Assembly (NCBI RefSeq): GCF_014203735.1
Contig: NZ_JACHJQ010000002.1
Location: 434,001 to 498,000, forward strand
Source of the DNA: Actinophytocola algeriensis
GTDB taxonomy: Bacteria > Actinomycetota > Actinomycetes > Mycobacteriales > Pseudonocardiaceae
DNA length: 64,000 nt
Direction: 5' to 3'
Shown here: positions 26,627 through 35,477 of the stretch, piece by piece
Position numbering within the stretch: position 1 is the stretch's first letter
Layout: every line of letters begins with the position of its first letter
Notes under the pieces: model-generated
The model's database searches: none
The model's input: only the letters and a program-made list of their open reading frames with translations
What the model was told of the DNA's origin: nothing
Program-made: the position numbers and the translations under genes

Positions 26627-27433
26627 GTGACGAACAGGGATTTCCGGCCTCATCTGCTACCGGCAGGCACGCCCAGCCTGGTGAGCGGGGTGCCGCCCGC
26701 GCCGCCGGGCGCCATCTTCGCGCTGGCCGCGGACGGCGGGTTCGCTGTGCCGCCGCGCGAGTTCACGCTCCGTTTCGGGCGGGCCAAGGACGACGTGCAC
26801 GTGCCGATCGGTGTCACGGATCCTTACGTCAGCCGGTCGCACGGGGAGGTGGTGGGCGACGGACGGGAATGGCGCATCCGCAACAACAAGGGCAGCCTGC
26901 CGATACAGCTCCCTGGTGACGTCCTGTTGCTGGCCGGTCAGGAGATGCCCCTGGCTCCCGGCTACACCCCGCTGTTCATCAGTTCCTCGAAGCGCCGGTC
27001 GCACCTGCTGGAACTGCACGTCGTCGGTTCCCGGACGGCAGGCTCGCAAGGCGAACACCGTGGCCGCACGAAGGCACCGGAGGTCTACGACCTGAGCCAG
27101 GACGAGCGTCTCGTGCTCACCGCGCTGGCCCAGCGGTACCTGCGGCAGGACCGCTACCCCCAGCCGGTGTCGTGGAAACAGGTGGCCGACGACCTCAACG
27201 GGCTGGACGACGGCCGGCACTGGACGCAGAACAAGGCGGCGCACACCGTCAACGCGGTGCGCAAGCGGCTCGCGGCGGCCCCCGATCCGATTCCCGGCAT
27301 CCGGCGCGAGGACGGCGTCGGCGAGCCGGTGGGCAACACGTTGAACCACAACCTGATCCAAGCGCTGCTGCGGACCAGCACGCTCGCACCCCCGGACCTG
27401 CACCTGCTCGGCGAGAACCCCGCCGATGGGTGA
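26627..27433 (+). CDS. FHA-domain protein with C-terminal winged-helix segment
   Basis: The GTG at 26627 has GGAGGGAG six bases upstream and gives 268 residues. An FHA domain (about 40-120) shows the phosphothreonine-binding pattern: FGRA, YVSRSHGEV and RNNKGS. The C-terminal part (about 145-235, with LSQDERLVLTAL and a QNKAAHTVNAVRKRL helix) looks like a small winged helix found with FHA domains in actinobacteria. Its last eight bases overlap the start of the Ser/Thr kinase gene. The obvious reading is that the kinase and the FHA adaptor form one signalling unit, with the FHA binding the phosphorylated kinase or its substrate. DNA binding by the C-terminal part is inference. Confidence 0.8.
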   Translation: MTNRDFRPHLLPAGTPSLVSGVPPAPPGAIFALAADGGFAVPPREFTLRFGRAKDDVHVPIGVTDPYVSRSHGEVVGDGREWRIRNNKGSLPIQLPGDVLLLAGQEMPLAPGYTPLFISSSKRRSHLLELHVVGSRTAGSQGEHRGRTKAPEVYDLSQDERLVLTALAQRYLRQDRYPQPVSWKQVADDLNGLDDGRHWTQNKAAHTVNAVRKRLAAAPDPIPGIRREDGVGEPVGNTLNHNLIQALLRTSTLAPPDLHLLGENPADG

Positions 27434-30400
27434 GCCGACGCCGAGGTGGCGGATCGGCGAGGTGGTGGACGACCGGTATGAGGTGACCGGGGTGCACGAG
27501 CAGGGCGGGATGGGGGTGGTCTACCGGGTCCGGCACCTGCGGTGGAACATCGATCTCGCGGTGAAGTGCCCTCGGCGGGAAGTGTTCGGCAGCCCCGAGG
27601 GTCGGCAGCGGTTCGTTCGCGAGGCGGAGACGTGGGTGTCACTCGGGCTGCACCCGCACGTGTGCCAGTGCTACTACGTCCGGGTGCTCGGCGGTGTGCC
27701 TCGGGTGTTCGCCGAGTACGTCCGCGGCGGCAGTCTGCACGAGTGGATCGAGAACTGGCGGCTGTACGAGGGCGAGGCGCCCGAGGTGCTGGGCCGGATC
27801 CTGGACATCGCGATCCAGACCGCGTGGGGCATCGACCACGCACACGGCCACGACCTGATGCACCGGGACATCAAGCCCGCCAACGTCCTGCTCGATCCGG
27901 ACGGCGACACGATCACCGCGAAGATCACCGACTTCGGCCTGGCCAGAGCCCGGGACCTGGCGGCCATGGCCGGCCCCGACGTGCCGCCCGGCGCAGCCTT
28001 CCTGTTGTCCGGCCACAGCGCGATGACCCCGCTGTACGCCTCTCCAGAGCAGCAGACACCGGGAGAACCGGTGGGGCTGGGCACCGACATCTACAGCTTC
28101 GCGGTGTCGGTGCTGGAGATGTGCACCGGCGAGGCGACCTGGATGGACGGGCGCGCGGCCCGCGCCGCGCTGGCTGCCTACCGCGCAGGCGACGCGGACG
28201 GCGCCGTGACCATCCCGCCGGCCCTCGGTGACCTGCTCGAGCGGTGCCTGCGGCCGCAGCCCGCCGGCAGGCCCGGCTCCATGGCCGGTGTCGCCGCCGA
28301 GCTGATCGACATCTACCAGGGCGTCACCGGCCACGCCTACTCTCGGCCGGCGCCGGTGATGGCCGACCTGCTCACCGACGAGCTCAACAACCGCGCGGTG
28401 TCGCTGCTCGACCTCGACCGGGAGGACGAGGCCGACGCGGCTTTCGTGCAGGCGCTGGCGGCCGATCCGCAGAACGTGCGGGTCAGCTACAACGCCGGGC
28501 TCGCGAAATGGCGGCGGGGCGACGTCACCGACGACGCGCTCGTCACCGAGATCGAGACGATCCGCGCGAACACCGGCGATCACTGGGAGGCGCGGTTCGC
28601 GCTCGCCCAGATCCACATGGAACGCGGCGACCTCGGCACCGCCCGCGCGCTCCTCGGCGAACTGGCCAGGCGGCGGCCGGACGAGCCTGAGGTACTCGCC
28701 GCGCTACGCCGGATGCACTCCGGCCAGATCATCGACGCCGGCCGCGTGCGCGAATGGCAGATGCCCTGGCGCCGGGAGGGGTTCGTGGTCCCGCTCGCCC
28801 TCAGCCCCGACGGCAGGTTCATGCTGACCGGGGAGAGGGACGGCATGGTCCGGCTCTACGACGTGACCGGTGGGCAGTGCGTCCACACATTCGAGGCGCA
28901 CCACGGCCAGGTGCACGCGGTCGACCTCACCCCGGACGGTCGCTTCGCTGCCGCCGCCTACGAGGACGAGACCGTGCTGTTCTGGGACCTGACCGAGCAC
29001 CGGCTCCGGGTGGCACCCGAAGGCCGCCGCCTCCACGGACGTCCCCACCTGCTGTCGTCCAACCGCGGCGACAACCATCCCGCCGGCCGCAGCACGGTCC
29101 GGCTCACGCCCGACGGGCGCCTCGCCCTCCACATGGGACCGAACGGCGGGCTCCGCGTCTCCAGCACCGACGGCGAACAGCACATGACACTCGACGACTC
29201 CGCCGCCGACGGGCCGGTAGCGGTGAGCGCCGACGGCGGCCGGGCACTGTCGGTCGGCCGGTATTCAGAGGGTTCCCGGACCTCCACTGTGCGGCTGTGG
29301 GAGCTGGCCAGTGGCCGATGCGAGCAGGAGCTGACGGTACCCGGGATCATGGTGTCCGGCCTGTGTTTCAGCGCGGATGGCCGGTTCGCGGCCACGGCTT
29401 CCTTCGAGAAGCCGATCCACGTCTGGGACCTGGCCGACGGCCGCTGCGCGGCCGTCCTGGCGACCGAGACCACACCCGACACCCTGTCGCTGAGCGCCGG
29501 CGCGCGTTTTCTGCTGTCCGGCGGCAAGTACGAGGACGCCGTCCGGTTGTGGGAGGTGGACCGCGGCCGATGCCTCCGGACGTTCCGAGCACACCAGAAC
29601 GGCACCACCGCGGTTCACCTCGACGCCGGCGGCCGAATCGCCATCACGGCCGGCCAGGACGGGACGGTTCGGCGGTGGCGACTGCCCGGCGGCCACCGCG
29701 GCACGACGCTGCTGAGCCGGCCGCGTCCGCATGTCGAGCTGAACGAACGAGGCGGCCGGGTTGACGCGCTGATGGCCGAAGCGGAAGCAGCGATGGCGGC
29801 CGACCGCTTTCCGGCAGCGCTCGACCTCCTCCGGCGGGCGCGCGCGATCGATGGCTACGAGCGGGCGCCGCGGGTCCTGTCCGCATGGTGGGCACTGGGC
29901 CGTCGCGCTGTGCGGACGGGGTTGCGGGGTGCGTGGTCACCCGTACTCCTCTCCGCGGACGAGAAGGTGCACGGGGTGGACCTGACCGGTGACGGCCGGC
30001 TCGCGGTCTCCGGCGGCGGCGACGGGACGATCCGGCTGTGGGATGTCCAGGGCGGCACCTGCCTTCGGGAACTCCGCGGCCACCGGGGTGAGGTCGGGTC
30101 GGTCTGCCTGAGCGCCGACGGACAGTGGGTGCTGTCCTCGAGCCGGGACGGCACGATCCGGCTGTGGGAGGTCGGCACCGGCGACTGCCCGCGCGTCCTG
30201 ACCGCCACCCCGTGGTCGATGGGCGAGTCGCTGCCGGTGCGGTTCAGCGCCAACGGGAAGCAGGCCGTGGTGGGTGTCGGCCAGGTCCCGCTGTGGGACC
30301 TGGAGACCGGCGACCTGACCCGGGAGCTGGTGGTGCGGGACGGCACCCGCTACGACGACCTGCGCGTCGGTTACGACGACCTGTGCGTCGGAGGCGACGG

Positions 30401-31037
30401 CCGTCTCGCCGCGACCACCACGTACGCCGGGCTGCGGTTGTGGGATCTTGTCAGCGGCCGTATCGTCGGCGACCTGCCGAGCAGGTTCGGGTTGAACGCG
30501 GGGACGGTGTCGCTCAGCGCCGACGGCCGTCTCGCGCTGACCGGTGGCCAGGACGGCCTCCGGTTGTGGGACACCGCGACCGGAGACGTCATCTGGGCCG
30601 TCGACGGGCCGGAGACCAGGCTCAACACGGTCGGGATGACCGCGGACGGACGCTTCGCGGTCACCGGCGGCGTCTGGTCGTACCTGGTGGTACGGGACGT
30701 CCGCAGTGGACGAGCCATCCGGGTCCTCGACGGTCACGAGCGGGGCGTGCGCGGTTTCGCGCTGACGCCCGACGGCCGTTTCGTGCTGACCGCCAACGGC
30801 GAAGGCCTGCGACTGTGGGAGCTCGACTGGGAGCTTGACGCGCGCGCCGCGACCGACTGGGACGACGGCGCGACGCCGTTCCTCGCGGCGTTCCTCCGCC
30901 GACACGGTCCACAGTGGACGAACAAGGACTTCGACGCCCTGTCGCGCGGGCTCCAGGACGTCGGTTACGGCTGGCTGCGCGCCGACGGCGTACGAGCTCA
31001 ACTCGACCGCATGGCCGCCTACTGGGCGGATCCGTAG
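27426..31037 (+). CDS. Soluble Ser/Thr protein kinase with TPR-like linker and two WD40 beta-propellers
   Basis: This 1203-residue protein begins with an STPK domain (about 18-300). It has the glycine loop GGMGVVYRV, the ATP Lys in AVKCPRR, HRDIKPANVLL near 147 and DFGLA near 168. All catalytic motifs are intact. A helical, TPR-like stretch (about 315-435) follows. I count seven WD40 blades at about 455-765 (each with -S-DGR-A-, ending -LWEL/VWDL), a second helical linker (about 780-835), seven more blades (about 840-1130) and a helical C-terminus. No transmembrane segment is present, so this is a cytosolic kinase scaffold rather than a PknB-like receptor. Translation is coupled to the FHA gene. 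The partner proteins and signal are unknown. Confidence 0.88.
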   Translation: MGEPTPRWRIGEVVDDRYEVTGVHEQGGMGVVYRVRHLRWNIDLAVKCPRREVFGSPEGRQRFVREAETWVSLGLHPHVCQCYYVRVLGGVPRVFAEYVRGGSLHEWIENWRLYEGEAPEVLGRILDIAIQTAWGIDHAHGHDLMHRDIKPANVLLDPDGDTITAKITDFGLARARDLAAMAGPDVPPGAAFLLSGHSAMTPLYASPEQQTPGEPVGLGTDIYSFAVSVLEMCTGEATWMDGRAARAALAAYRAGDADGAVTIPPALGDLLERCLRPQPAGRPGSMAGVAAELIDIYQGVTGHAYSRPAPVMADLLTDELNNRAVSLLDLDREDEADAAFVQALAADPQNVRVSYNAGLAKWRRGDVTDDALVTEIETIRANTGDHWEARFALAQIHMERGDLGTARALLGELARRRPDEPEVLAALRRMHSGQIIDAGRVREWQMPWRREGFVVPLALSPDGRFMLTGERDGMVRLYDVTGGQCVHTFEAHHGQVHAVDLTPDGRFAAAAYEDETVLFWDLTEHRLRVAPEGRRLHGRPHLLSSNRGDNHPAGRSTVRLTPDGRLALHMGPNGGLRVSSTDGEQHMTLDDSAADGPVAVSADGGRALSVGRYSEGSRTSTVRLWELASGRCEQELTVPGIMVSGLCFSADGRFAATASFEKPIHVWDLADGRCAAVLATETTPDTLSLSAGARFLLSGGKYEDAVRLWEVDRGRCLRTFRAHQNGTTAVHLDAGGRIAITAGQDGTVRRWRLPGGHRGTTLLSRPRPHVELNERGGRVDALMAEAEAAMAADRFPAALDLLRRARAIDGYERAPRVLSAWWALGRRAVRTGLRGAWSPVLLSADEKVHGVDLTGDGRLAVSGGGDGTIRLWDVQGGTCLRELRGHRGEVGSVCLSADGQWVLSSSRDGTIRLWEVGTGDCPRVLTATPWSMGESLPVRFSANGKQAVVGVGQVPLWDLETGDLTRELVVRDGTRYDDLRVGYDDLCVGGDGRLAATTTYAGLRLWDLVSGRIVGDLPSRFGLNAGTVSLSADGRLALTGGQDGLRLWDTATGDVIWAVDGPETRLNTVGMTADGRFAVTGGVWSYLVVRDVRSGRAIRVLDGHERGVRGFALTPDGRFVLTANGEGLRLWELDWELDARAATDWDDGATPFLAAFLRRHGPQWTNKDFDALSRGLQDVGYGWLRADGVRAQLDRMAAYWADP

Positions 31038-31135
31038 TGCTGCCACGTCTGCGCCGAACGCTCCACGCATGACGTTCATCCGACGAAGCGAAGTAGCTGT
31101 TTCCACTGCCCCAACCACAGGGAGATACCGAGGCG

Positions 31136-31816
31136 ATGACCCCGACCGAGGACTGCACCCAACACAGCCCGTGCCGCGAGCTACTGGCGATACCCGCCGC
31201 GGAGCGTGACTCCTCGCTCCGCCTCATCATCACCAGGACCTCAGACCTCGGCCCGGACGGGATCTACGTCTACCTCAACGACGAGTTCGTCGCGCTCCTG
31301 GTCGCGATGGGGCCGGGCGAGTCCGGCAGGTTCCAGCGGGCCTTCCCCGTCCTCGGTCATCTGGCGACCCGCTGGAACACCACCTACCCCGCGCTGCTCT
31401 CCCGTGCGATCGAGAACATGCGGGGCGACAACGTGCTGGTCGACTCCCACGACCAGGGCGAGTCCTCACCCCTGTACATCGTCGTCGACCAGGGGGTGTC
31501 AGGCGTCGCGCAACTGGTGCGGCTGGAGGAGCTGCTGGGCTTCGACCTTCCGTACGGTGCGCTCATCGGAATCCCCCGCGAACACCAGATCGTCGCGGTG
31601 CCGATCCGGAAGCACCGGGACATCAACACCATGGAGCCCCTGCTGCGGCTGGTGTACAACGTCGGCTCGCAGGCTTCCGACCGGCTCAGCCTCGACGTGT
31701 TCTGGTTCCACAAAGGCCGTCTGCACCCCCTCCACGCCGACGGGAACAACGGGGAACTGGACCGGATCGACCCTCCGGACGAGTTCCTCCAACTCGTAGA
31801 GCAACTGCGGCGCTGA
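31136..31816 (+). CDS. DUF1444-like protein of unknown function
   Basis: The product has 226 residues and no signal or membrane segment. I do not recognise a characterised family. Its layout, an alpha/beta protein with LYIVVDQG, GIPREHQIVAVPIR and DVFWFHKGRLHPL, resembles DUF1444 (Bacillus YtpQ), where similarly placed segments occur; this is weak, by-eye similarity. It begins 98 bases after the FHA-kinase pair on the same strand, so it may belong to that unit as a regulator or kinase substrate. It contains several Ser/Thr-rich surface-like stretches but no diagnostic motif. Confidence 0.55.
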   Translation: MTPTEDCTQHSPCRELLAIPAAERDSSLRLIITRTSDLGPDGIYVYLNDEFVALLVAMGPGESGRFQRAFPVLGHLATRWNTTYPALLSRAIENMRGDNVLVDSHDQGESSPLYIVVDQGVSGVAQLVRLEELLGFDLPYGALIGIPREHQIVAVPIRKHRDINTMEPLLRLVYNVGSQASDRLSLDVFWFHKGRLHPLHADGNNGELDRIDPPDEFLQLVEQLRR

Positions 31817-32000
31817 CGACGGGGTGGCGGCGCGGCCGGGCAGAAGCGGGCCGGGCACCGTGCGGAAACGCTGCCGAACGCGAGACCACCGCGACCTGCG
31901 TGTCACGCCGACCACCTCGACAACCGTCTCGGCGACGACGACCATGGCGAGGGTGCCGGGCAGCGCGAGAGACCGGATGCCAGGCCGGGCACGACCAGGC

Positions 32001-32171
32001 GAATTCCTCCCGGTCATCGGGCCGCTCGACGACGTCGTCGTGGTCGCACTCGTCCTGCGCTACGCCGCCCGCGGTGTGCCCCGCGACGTACTGCTCGAAG
32101 CCTGGCCCGGCAACCCCGACCTGCTCCAGCGCCTCATCGGACCAGCACGCACACCCCGAGGCGACCACTGA
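32001..32171 (+). pseudogene. Remnant of a DUF1232 (YkvA-like) membrane protein gene
   Basis: The frame encodes FLPVIGPLDDVVVVALVLRY and then about 30 residues ending PDLLQRLIG. This is the conserved C-terminal core of DUF1232 proteins. The normal preceding helix (usually ending in SPIDLIPE or similar) is missing. The sequence before it is low-complexity Arg/Thr/Pro without a credible start in any frame. It therefore looks like the 3' third of a decayed gene. The rest of the 386-base gap from 31817 to 32202 holds nothing else I can support. Confidence 0.6.
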
Positions 32172-32202
32172 GGACACCGACAGCTGAGCCTGCCGCGCGG
32201 TA

Positions 32203-33069
32203 CTACTGGACGATCGTGCCGCCCAGGTTGGCGGCCGCGACCTCGTTCTGCAGGTTCGCGATGTGCCTGTTCAGCGTCGCCTTGAGGTTGGCGTGGTTGG
32301 CGACGCGGGTCGGCCCGTACAAACCCGTCAACGCGGCTTCGAGATGCGCCGGTACCGGTTCGCCCACGACCGCCGCCGTGCACGTGAAGCCGTCGGGGAC
32401 CGCGTACCCGCCGTGTGCGGGGTTGTTGCTCCAGTACGAGGCGTTCGCGGTGATGGTCAGGGAGATCCCGTACCCGATGGTCGTGACGTCGAGGCCCATG
32501 TTGTTCATGGCCGTGTAGGCGTGCGTGAGCGTGGTCTGGATGGACGCCTTGATGGGATCGTCGAACGCGCGTTGCGCGTTGTTCGCCGCAGTGGTGAGGA
32601 TGATCAGGTTGTCCGGGTCGCTGCCGGAGCCGCCCAACTCGGCGTTGAGCAGGTGTCCCGCCTTGAACGTGTGCCCGGGGTGGTCCGTCTCGGCGGCGAG
32701 GATCGCCGGTATCGCGGTGCGGTCCGCGTCGGAGTTCATGGAGACATAGCCGCCCGGGCCGAGCACCACCGTGGACTGGGCACCGCCCGCGCCCGGCCTG
32801 GCCGCGGGCGTGTAGGCGGGATCGACGAGGTAGCGGATGTTGGCGATCCCGCCTACCGCCGCGATCTGGATCCGTGGCCCGGCCACGATCAGCGTCGGGT
32901 CCGGGGCGTCCTCGCTCTCGCTGTCGTACGACTGCGACTGGCTGTCGCCGGAGTCGTCGCTGTCCACGGACTGGCTCGGGGAGGAGTAGTTCTCGTCGTC
33001 CTCGGCCCGCTGTCTCTTGACCGCCCGGAGGAACTCGGCTTCGAGCGATGTCGGTCTCGTCCGCTTCAC
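32203..33069 (-). CDS. Putative His-Me-finger nuclease toxin/effector
   Basis: The GTG at 33069 overlaps the upstream stop (GTGA) and has GGGGAG eight bases before it; the product has 288 residues. The N-terminus is charged and then low-complexity Ser/Asp/Gln (about 25-55). The centre holds KAGHLLNAELGG and, after a short loop, DNLIILTTAANNAQ (about 135-170). This matches the D/R-G-H-L ... N-L ... N pattern of DNA/RNA non-specific (His-Me finger) nucleases at the ends of polymorphic toxins. The C-terminal third is unassigned. There is no signal peptide, so export would need a dedicated route or the protein acts internally. The gene upstream is translationally coupled and may encode an immunity protein or chaperone. 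Nuclease assignment moderately sure; toxin role inferred. Confidence 0.6.
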   Translation of the reverse strand: MKRTRPTSLEAEFLRAVKRQRAEDDENYSSPSQSVDSDDSGDSQSQSYDSESEDAPDPTLIVAGPRIQIAAVGGIANIRYLVDPAYTPAARPGAGGAQSTVVLGPGGYVSMNSDADRTAIPAILAAETDHPGHTFKAGHLLNAELGGSGSDPDNLIILTTAANNAQRAFDDPIKASIQTTLTHAYTAMNNMGLDVTTIGYGISLTITANASYWSNNPAHGGYAVPDGFTCTAAVVGEPVPAHLEAALTGLYGPTRVANHANLKATLNRHIANLQNEVAAANLGGTIVQ

Positions 33070-33725
33070 GTGAGCTGCTCCCCTTGGTCCAGTGTCAGCA
33101 ACAGTTCGACGCGGCGCGCCTCCGGGATCTCGGCGAACTCCGGGTTCTCGGCGAGCAGGTTCGCCATCAGCCGTTGCGACGCCGGGTCCAGCGCGGCCGC
33201 GGTCAGGTGCTCGGGCACCGCGATCGTGACCCCGTACTCGGAGAACAACGTGACGCGTTCCGCCGCCGACCTCGGCTCCAGGTAGTCGAACAGCAGGCCG
33301 GCCGGGATGGCGAACCCGCCTTCGGTCGCGCAGTAGAGGAACCAGTCCCGGAACCCGCTCCAGGACTCCTCGGTGCCGTCCCAGCGCACGCCGTTCTCGG
33401 CCAGGAAGGCGAACCAGGCGTCGTTGTCGTACTCCACCGCCGCGCCCGTGTCCGCGGTCTGTTCCGGCAGGACGCTCGACACCACCTGGTGCGCCTGTGT
33501 CCGCAGGTCGTCACTGACGAGCAAGGCGATCCGCTCGTCGTCGGGCAGCCCGTCGAGCCAGCTCACCAGCCTGTCCGCGACGGCACCGTCCGCGAGGGAT
33601 GTCAGCTCCGGGTACAGGATGTCCCTGCGGGTCTGCCACGGTGTCCCGGGGTTCTGCTCCGCGTCGGCGCGCAGGTTCTCCAATGGCGTCACCACCTGGG
33701 TCCACACCTCGTCCGCGGGGTTCAC
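33066..33725 (-). CDS. Uncharacterised protein coupled to the nuclease gene (candidate immunity or chaperone)
   Basis: The GTG at 33725 gives 219 residues, acidic and mostly helical by appearance, without membrane or export signals. I recognise no family. Words such as VSWLDGLPDDERIALLVSDD and DYLEPRSAAERVTLFSEYG suggest a soluble adaptor-like fold. It ends at the TGA that overlaps the start codon of the nuclease gene, so both are made in a fixed ratio. In toxin operons a coupled acidic partner is often an inhibitor, though immunity genes usually follow rather than precede the toxin. Chaperone or cofactor is therefore equally possible. Confidence 0.55.
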   Translation of the reverse strand: MNPADEVWTQVVTPLENLRADAEQNPGTPWQTRRDILYPELTSLADGAVADRLVSWLDGLPDDERIALLVSDDLRTQAHQVVSSVLPEQTADTGAAVEYDNDAWFAFLAENGVRWDGTEESWSGFRDWFLYCATEGGFAIPAGLLFDYLEPRSAAERVTLFSEYGVTIAVPEHLTAAALDPASQRLMANLLAENPEFAEIPEARRVELLLTLDQGEQLT

Positions 33726-33847
33726 GCGAGCACCCCCGCGTGCGGTGGAGCAGCCGAACCCTCCGTGGGGGCGCGGACCTGCTCGCCGTCGTCGTGCCAC
33801 CCGTGGCCGATCAGAATTCTCGTCACATCAACGACATTGCCCGATTT

Positions 33848-33869
33848 GGGGGCGCTTCTGCTCGCCCCC
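33848..33869. terminator. Stem-loop downstream of the aldo/keto reductase operon
   Basis: GGGGGCG pairs with CGCCCCC across an eight-base loop, about 105 bases beyond the reductase stop. On the minus strand the stem is followed by AAATC rather than a U-tract. It may terminate the Hsp70 operon. Confidence 0.45.
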
Positions 33870-33972
33870 TTGGGCAGCAACGAGGGCAGCGCTCGTCACC
33901 GCCGGTAAGCGTCACGTCGCCTTCAGCGCGCGGCCTCGTGCCCGCGATGGGTGTCCAGCGACGCGTAGAGGC

Positions 33973-34980
33973 TTACCAGCGGTCGTGGACGTGCTCGCGG
34001 ATCTGGTCGTCGTAGATCCGCTCGATCGCGCGCAACGTGTCGGCCGACAGCGGCGGGACCTGCTCGGCGGCGGTGTTGGCCGTCGCCTGTTCCGCGTTGC
34101 GGGCGCCCGGGATCACGACGCTCACCCCCGGCTGGTCGATCACCCAGCGCAGTGCGAGCGCGGCGGTGCTGAACCCGACGTCCGCGGCGATCTCCGCGAG
34201 CGACCGCGCCGCGCGCACGCCGGTGTCGAACGGGACGCCCGAGAACGTCTCCCCCACGTCGAACGCCTCGCCGTGGCGGTTGTACGTGCGGTGGTCGTCG
34301 TCGGCGAACGTGGTGTCCTCGTCGTACTTGCCGGACAGCAGCCCGCTCGCGAGCGGCACGCGCGCGATGATGCCGACGCCCGCCGCGCGTGCCGCGGGCA
34401 GCACCCGCTCGAGCGGCTTGCGGCGGAACGCGTTGAGGATGATCTGCACGCTCGCGACGTTCGGCCGCGCGATGGCGGTCAGCGCCTCCTCGCAGGTCTC
34501 GACCGACACGCCGTACGCGGCGAGGTTGCCCTCCGCGACCAGCTCGTCGAGCGCGTCGAACACCTCGTCGCTGCTGAACACCGGGGTCGGCGGGCAGTGC
34601 AGTTGCACCAGGTCCAGCCGGTCCACCCGCAGGTTGGCACGGCTGCGGTCGGTCCAGGCGCGGAGGTTCTCCTGCGTGAACTGGTCCGGCACGTGCGGGT
34701 CGGCGCGGCGCCCGCACTTCGTCGCGACCGTGATCCCGGTGGTGTCCCGCTCGGCGAGGAAGCGGGCGATGAGCCCCTCGCTGCGGCCGTCGCCGTACAC
34801 GTCGGCGGTGTCGAGGAAGGTGACCCCGGCGTCGACGGCCGCGTGCAGCACCGCGAGCGCGTCGGCGTCGTCCACGCGCCCCCAGTCGGCACCCAGCTGC
34901 CAGCACCCCAGCCCGACGACGGACACCTGACGGCCGGTGCGGCCGAGCACTCGGTCTTCCACGAGCGCCACAGTAGTCAC
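33973..34980 (-). CDS. Aldo/keto reductase
   Basis: The protein has 335 residues with the AKR (alpha/beta)8 fold. FLDTADVYG supplies the catalytic Asp and Tyr, TKCG the Lys and LVQLHCP the His, and VVIPGARN with NAEQATAN near the end binds the NADPH phosphate. The GTG at 34980 overlaps the stop of the membrane-protein gene (GTGA); GTG at 34971 and 34962 are alternatives. It reduces carbonyl compounds with NADPH; the substrate is not predictable. It is the third gene of a coupled operon with an Hsp70 and a four-helix membrane protein, an unusual partnership suggesting stress detoxification. Confidence 0.88.
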   Translation of the reverse strand: MTTVALVEDRVLGRTGRQVSVVGLGCWQLGADWGRVDDADALAVLHAAVDAGVTFLDTADVYGDGRSEGLIARFLAERDTTGITVATKCGRRADPHVPDQFTQENLRAWTDRSRANLRVDRLDLVQLHCPPTPVFSSDEVFDALDELVAEGNLAAYGVSVETCEEALTAIARPNVASVQIILNAFRRKPLERVLPAARAAGVGIIARVPLASGLLSGKYDEDTTFADDDHRTYNRHGEAFDVGETFSGVPFDTGVRAARSLAEIAADVGFSTAALALRWVIDQPGVSVVIPGARNAEQATANTAAEQVPPLSADTLRAIERIYDDQIREHVHDRW

Positions 34981-35477
34981 CGGAACCAGACCCTGCTCCC
35001 CGGCAGGTACATGCACACCCCCGCGACGAGCGCGACCCCGGCGGCCGCGAGCACGACCCACCCCATCGGCGCCACGACCAGCCCGGCGTAGGCGACGGCC
35101 AGCAGCACCACGAGGACGAGCGCCGGGCGAGCCCAGCCCTTGCCGACCCGCATGGCGGCCGCGAACAGCACGGCCAGCACCCCGACGAGGAGGCCTCCCC
35201 CGACGACGACCAGGACGGAGAGGTCGGCGACGCGGTCGAGCGTGCCGGCGCTCGCGGTGGCGTCGTTCTCCCGCGCCTCCCGGTGGAACCCCGCCCGCAA
35301 CGCGTCGAGCCGTCCGACCGCGACGACGGCGGCGGCGATCGCCAGGGCAGCGGCGAGCTGCCACAACCAGAACGCGACGGTGACCTGCTTGGGCCGGGGC
35401 AGACTCCGCATGGCGGAGACCGGTGGTGCGGAGATCCGTGCCGTGCTCGGCCGAGGCGGCGGAGGCCCGGAGGTCAT
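34977..35477 (-). CDS. Four-helix integral membrane protein
   Basis: The product has 166 residues. A Pro-rich cytosolic head (about 1-30) precedes four hydrophobic segments (about 33-53, 80-105, 118-133 and 137-158), with a charged loop RAGFHREARENDATA after the first. I recognise no named family. The start ATG at 35477 overlaps the Hsp70 stop (ATGA) and the stop overlaps the reductase start. It may anchor or organise the membrane-tethered Hsp70 encoded upstream, which is inference from coupling alone. Confidence 0.7.
   Translation of the reverse strand: MTSGPPPPRPSTARISAPPVSAMRSLPRPKQVTVAFWLWQLAAALAIAAAVVAVGRLDALRAGFHREARENDATASAGTLDRVADLSVLVVVGGGLLVGVLAVLFAAAMRVGKGWARPALVLVVLLAVAYAGLVVAPMGWVVLAAAGVALVAGVCMYLPGSRVWFR

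Noticed and set aside
31817-32000. Short Arg/Thr-rich frame ahead of the DUF1232 remnant as a fused gene
   Set aside because: Low-complexity translation without domain or start signal; only the downstream part resembles a protein family.
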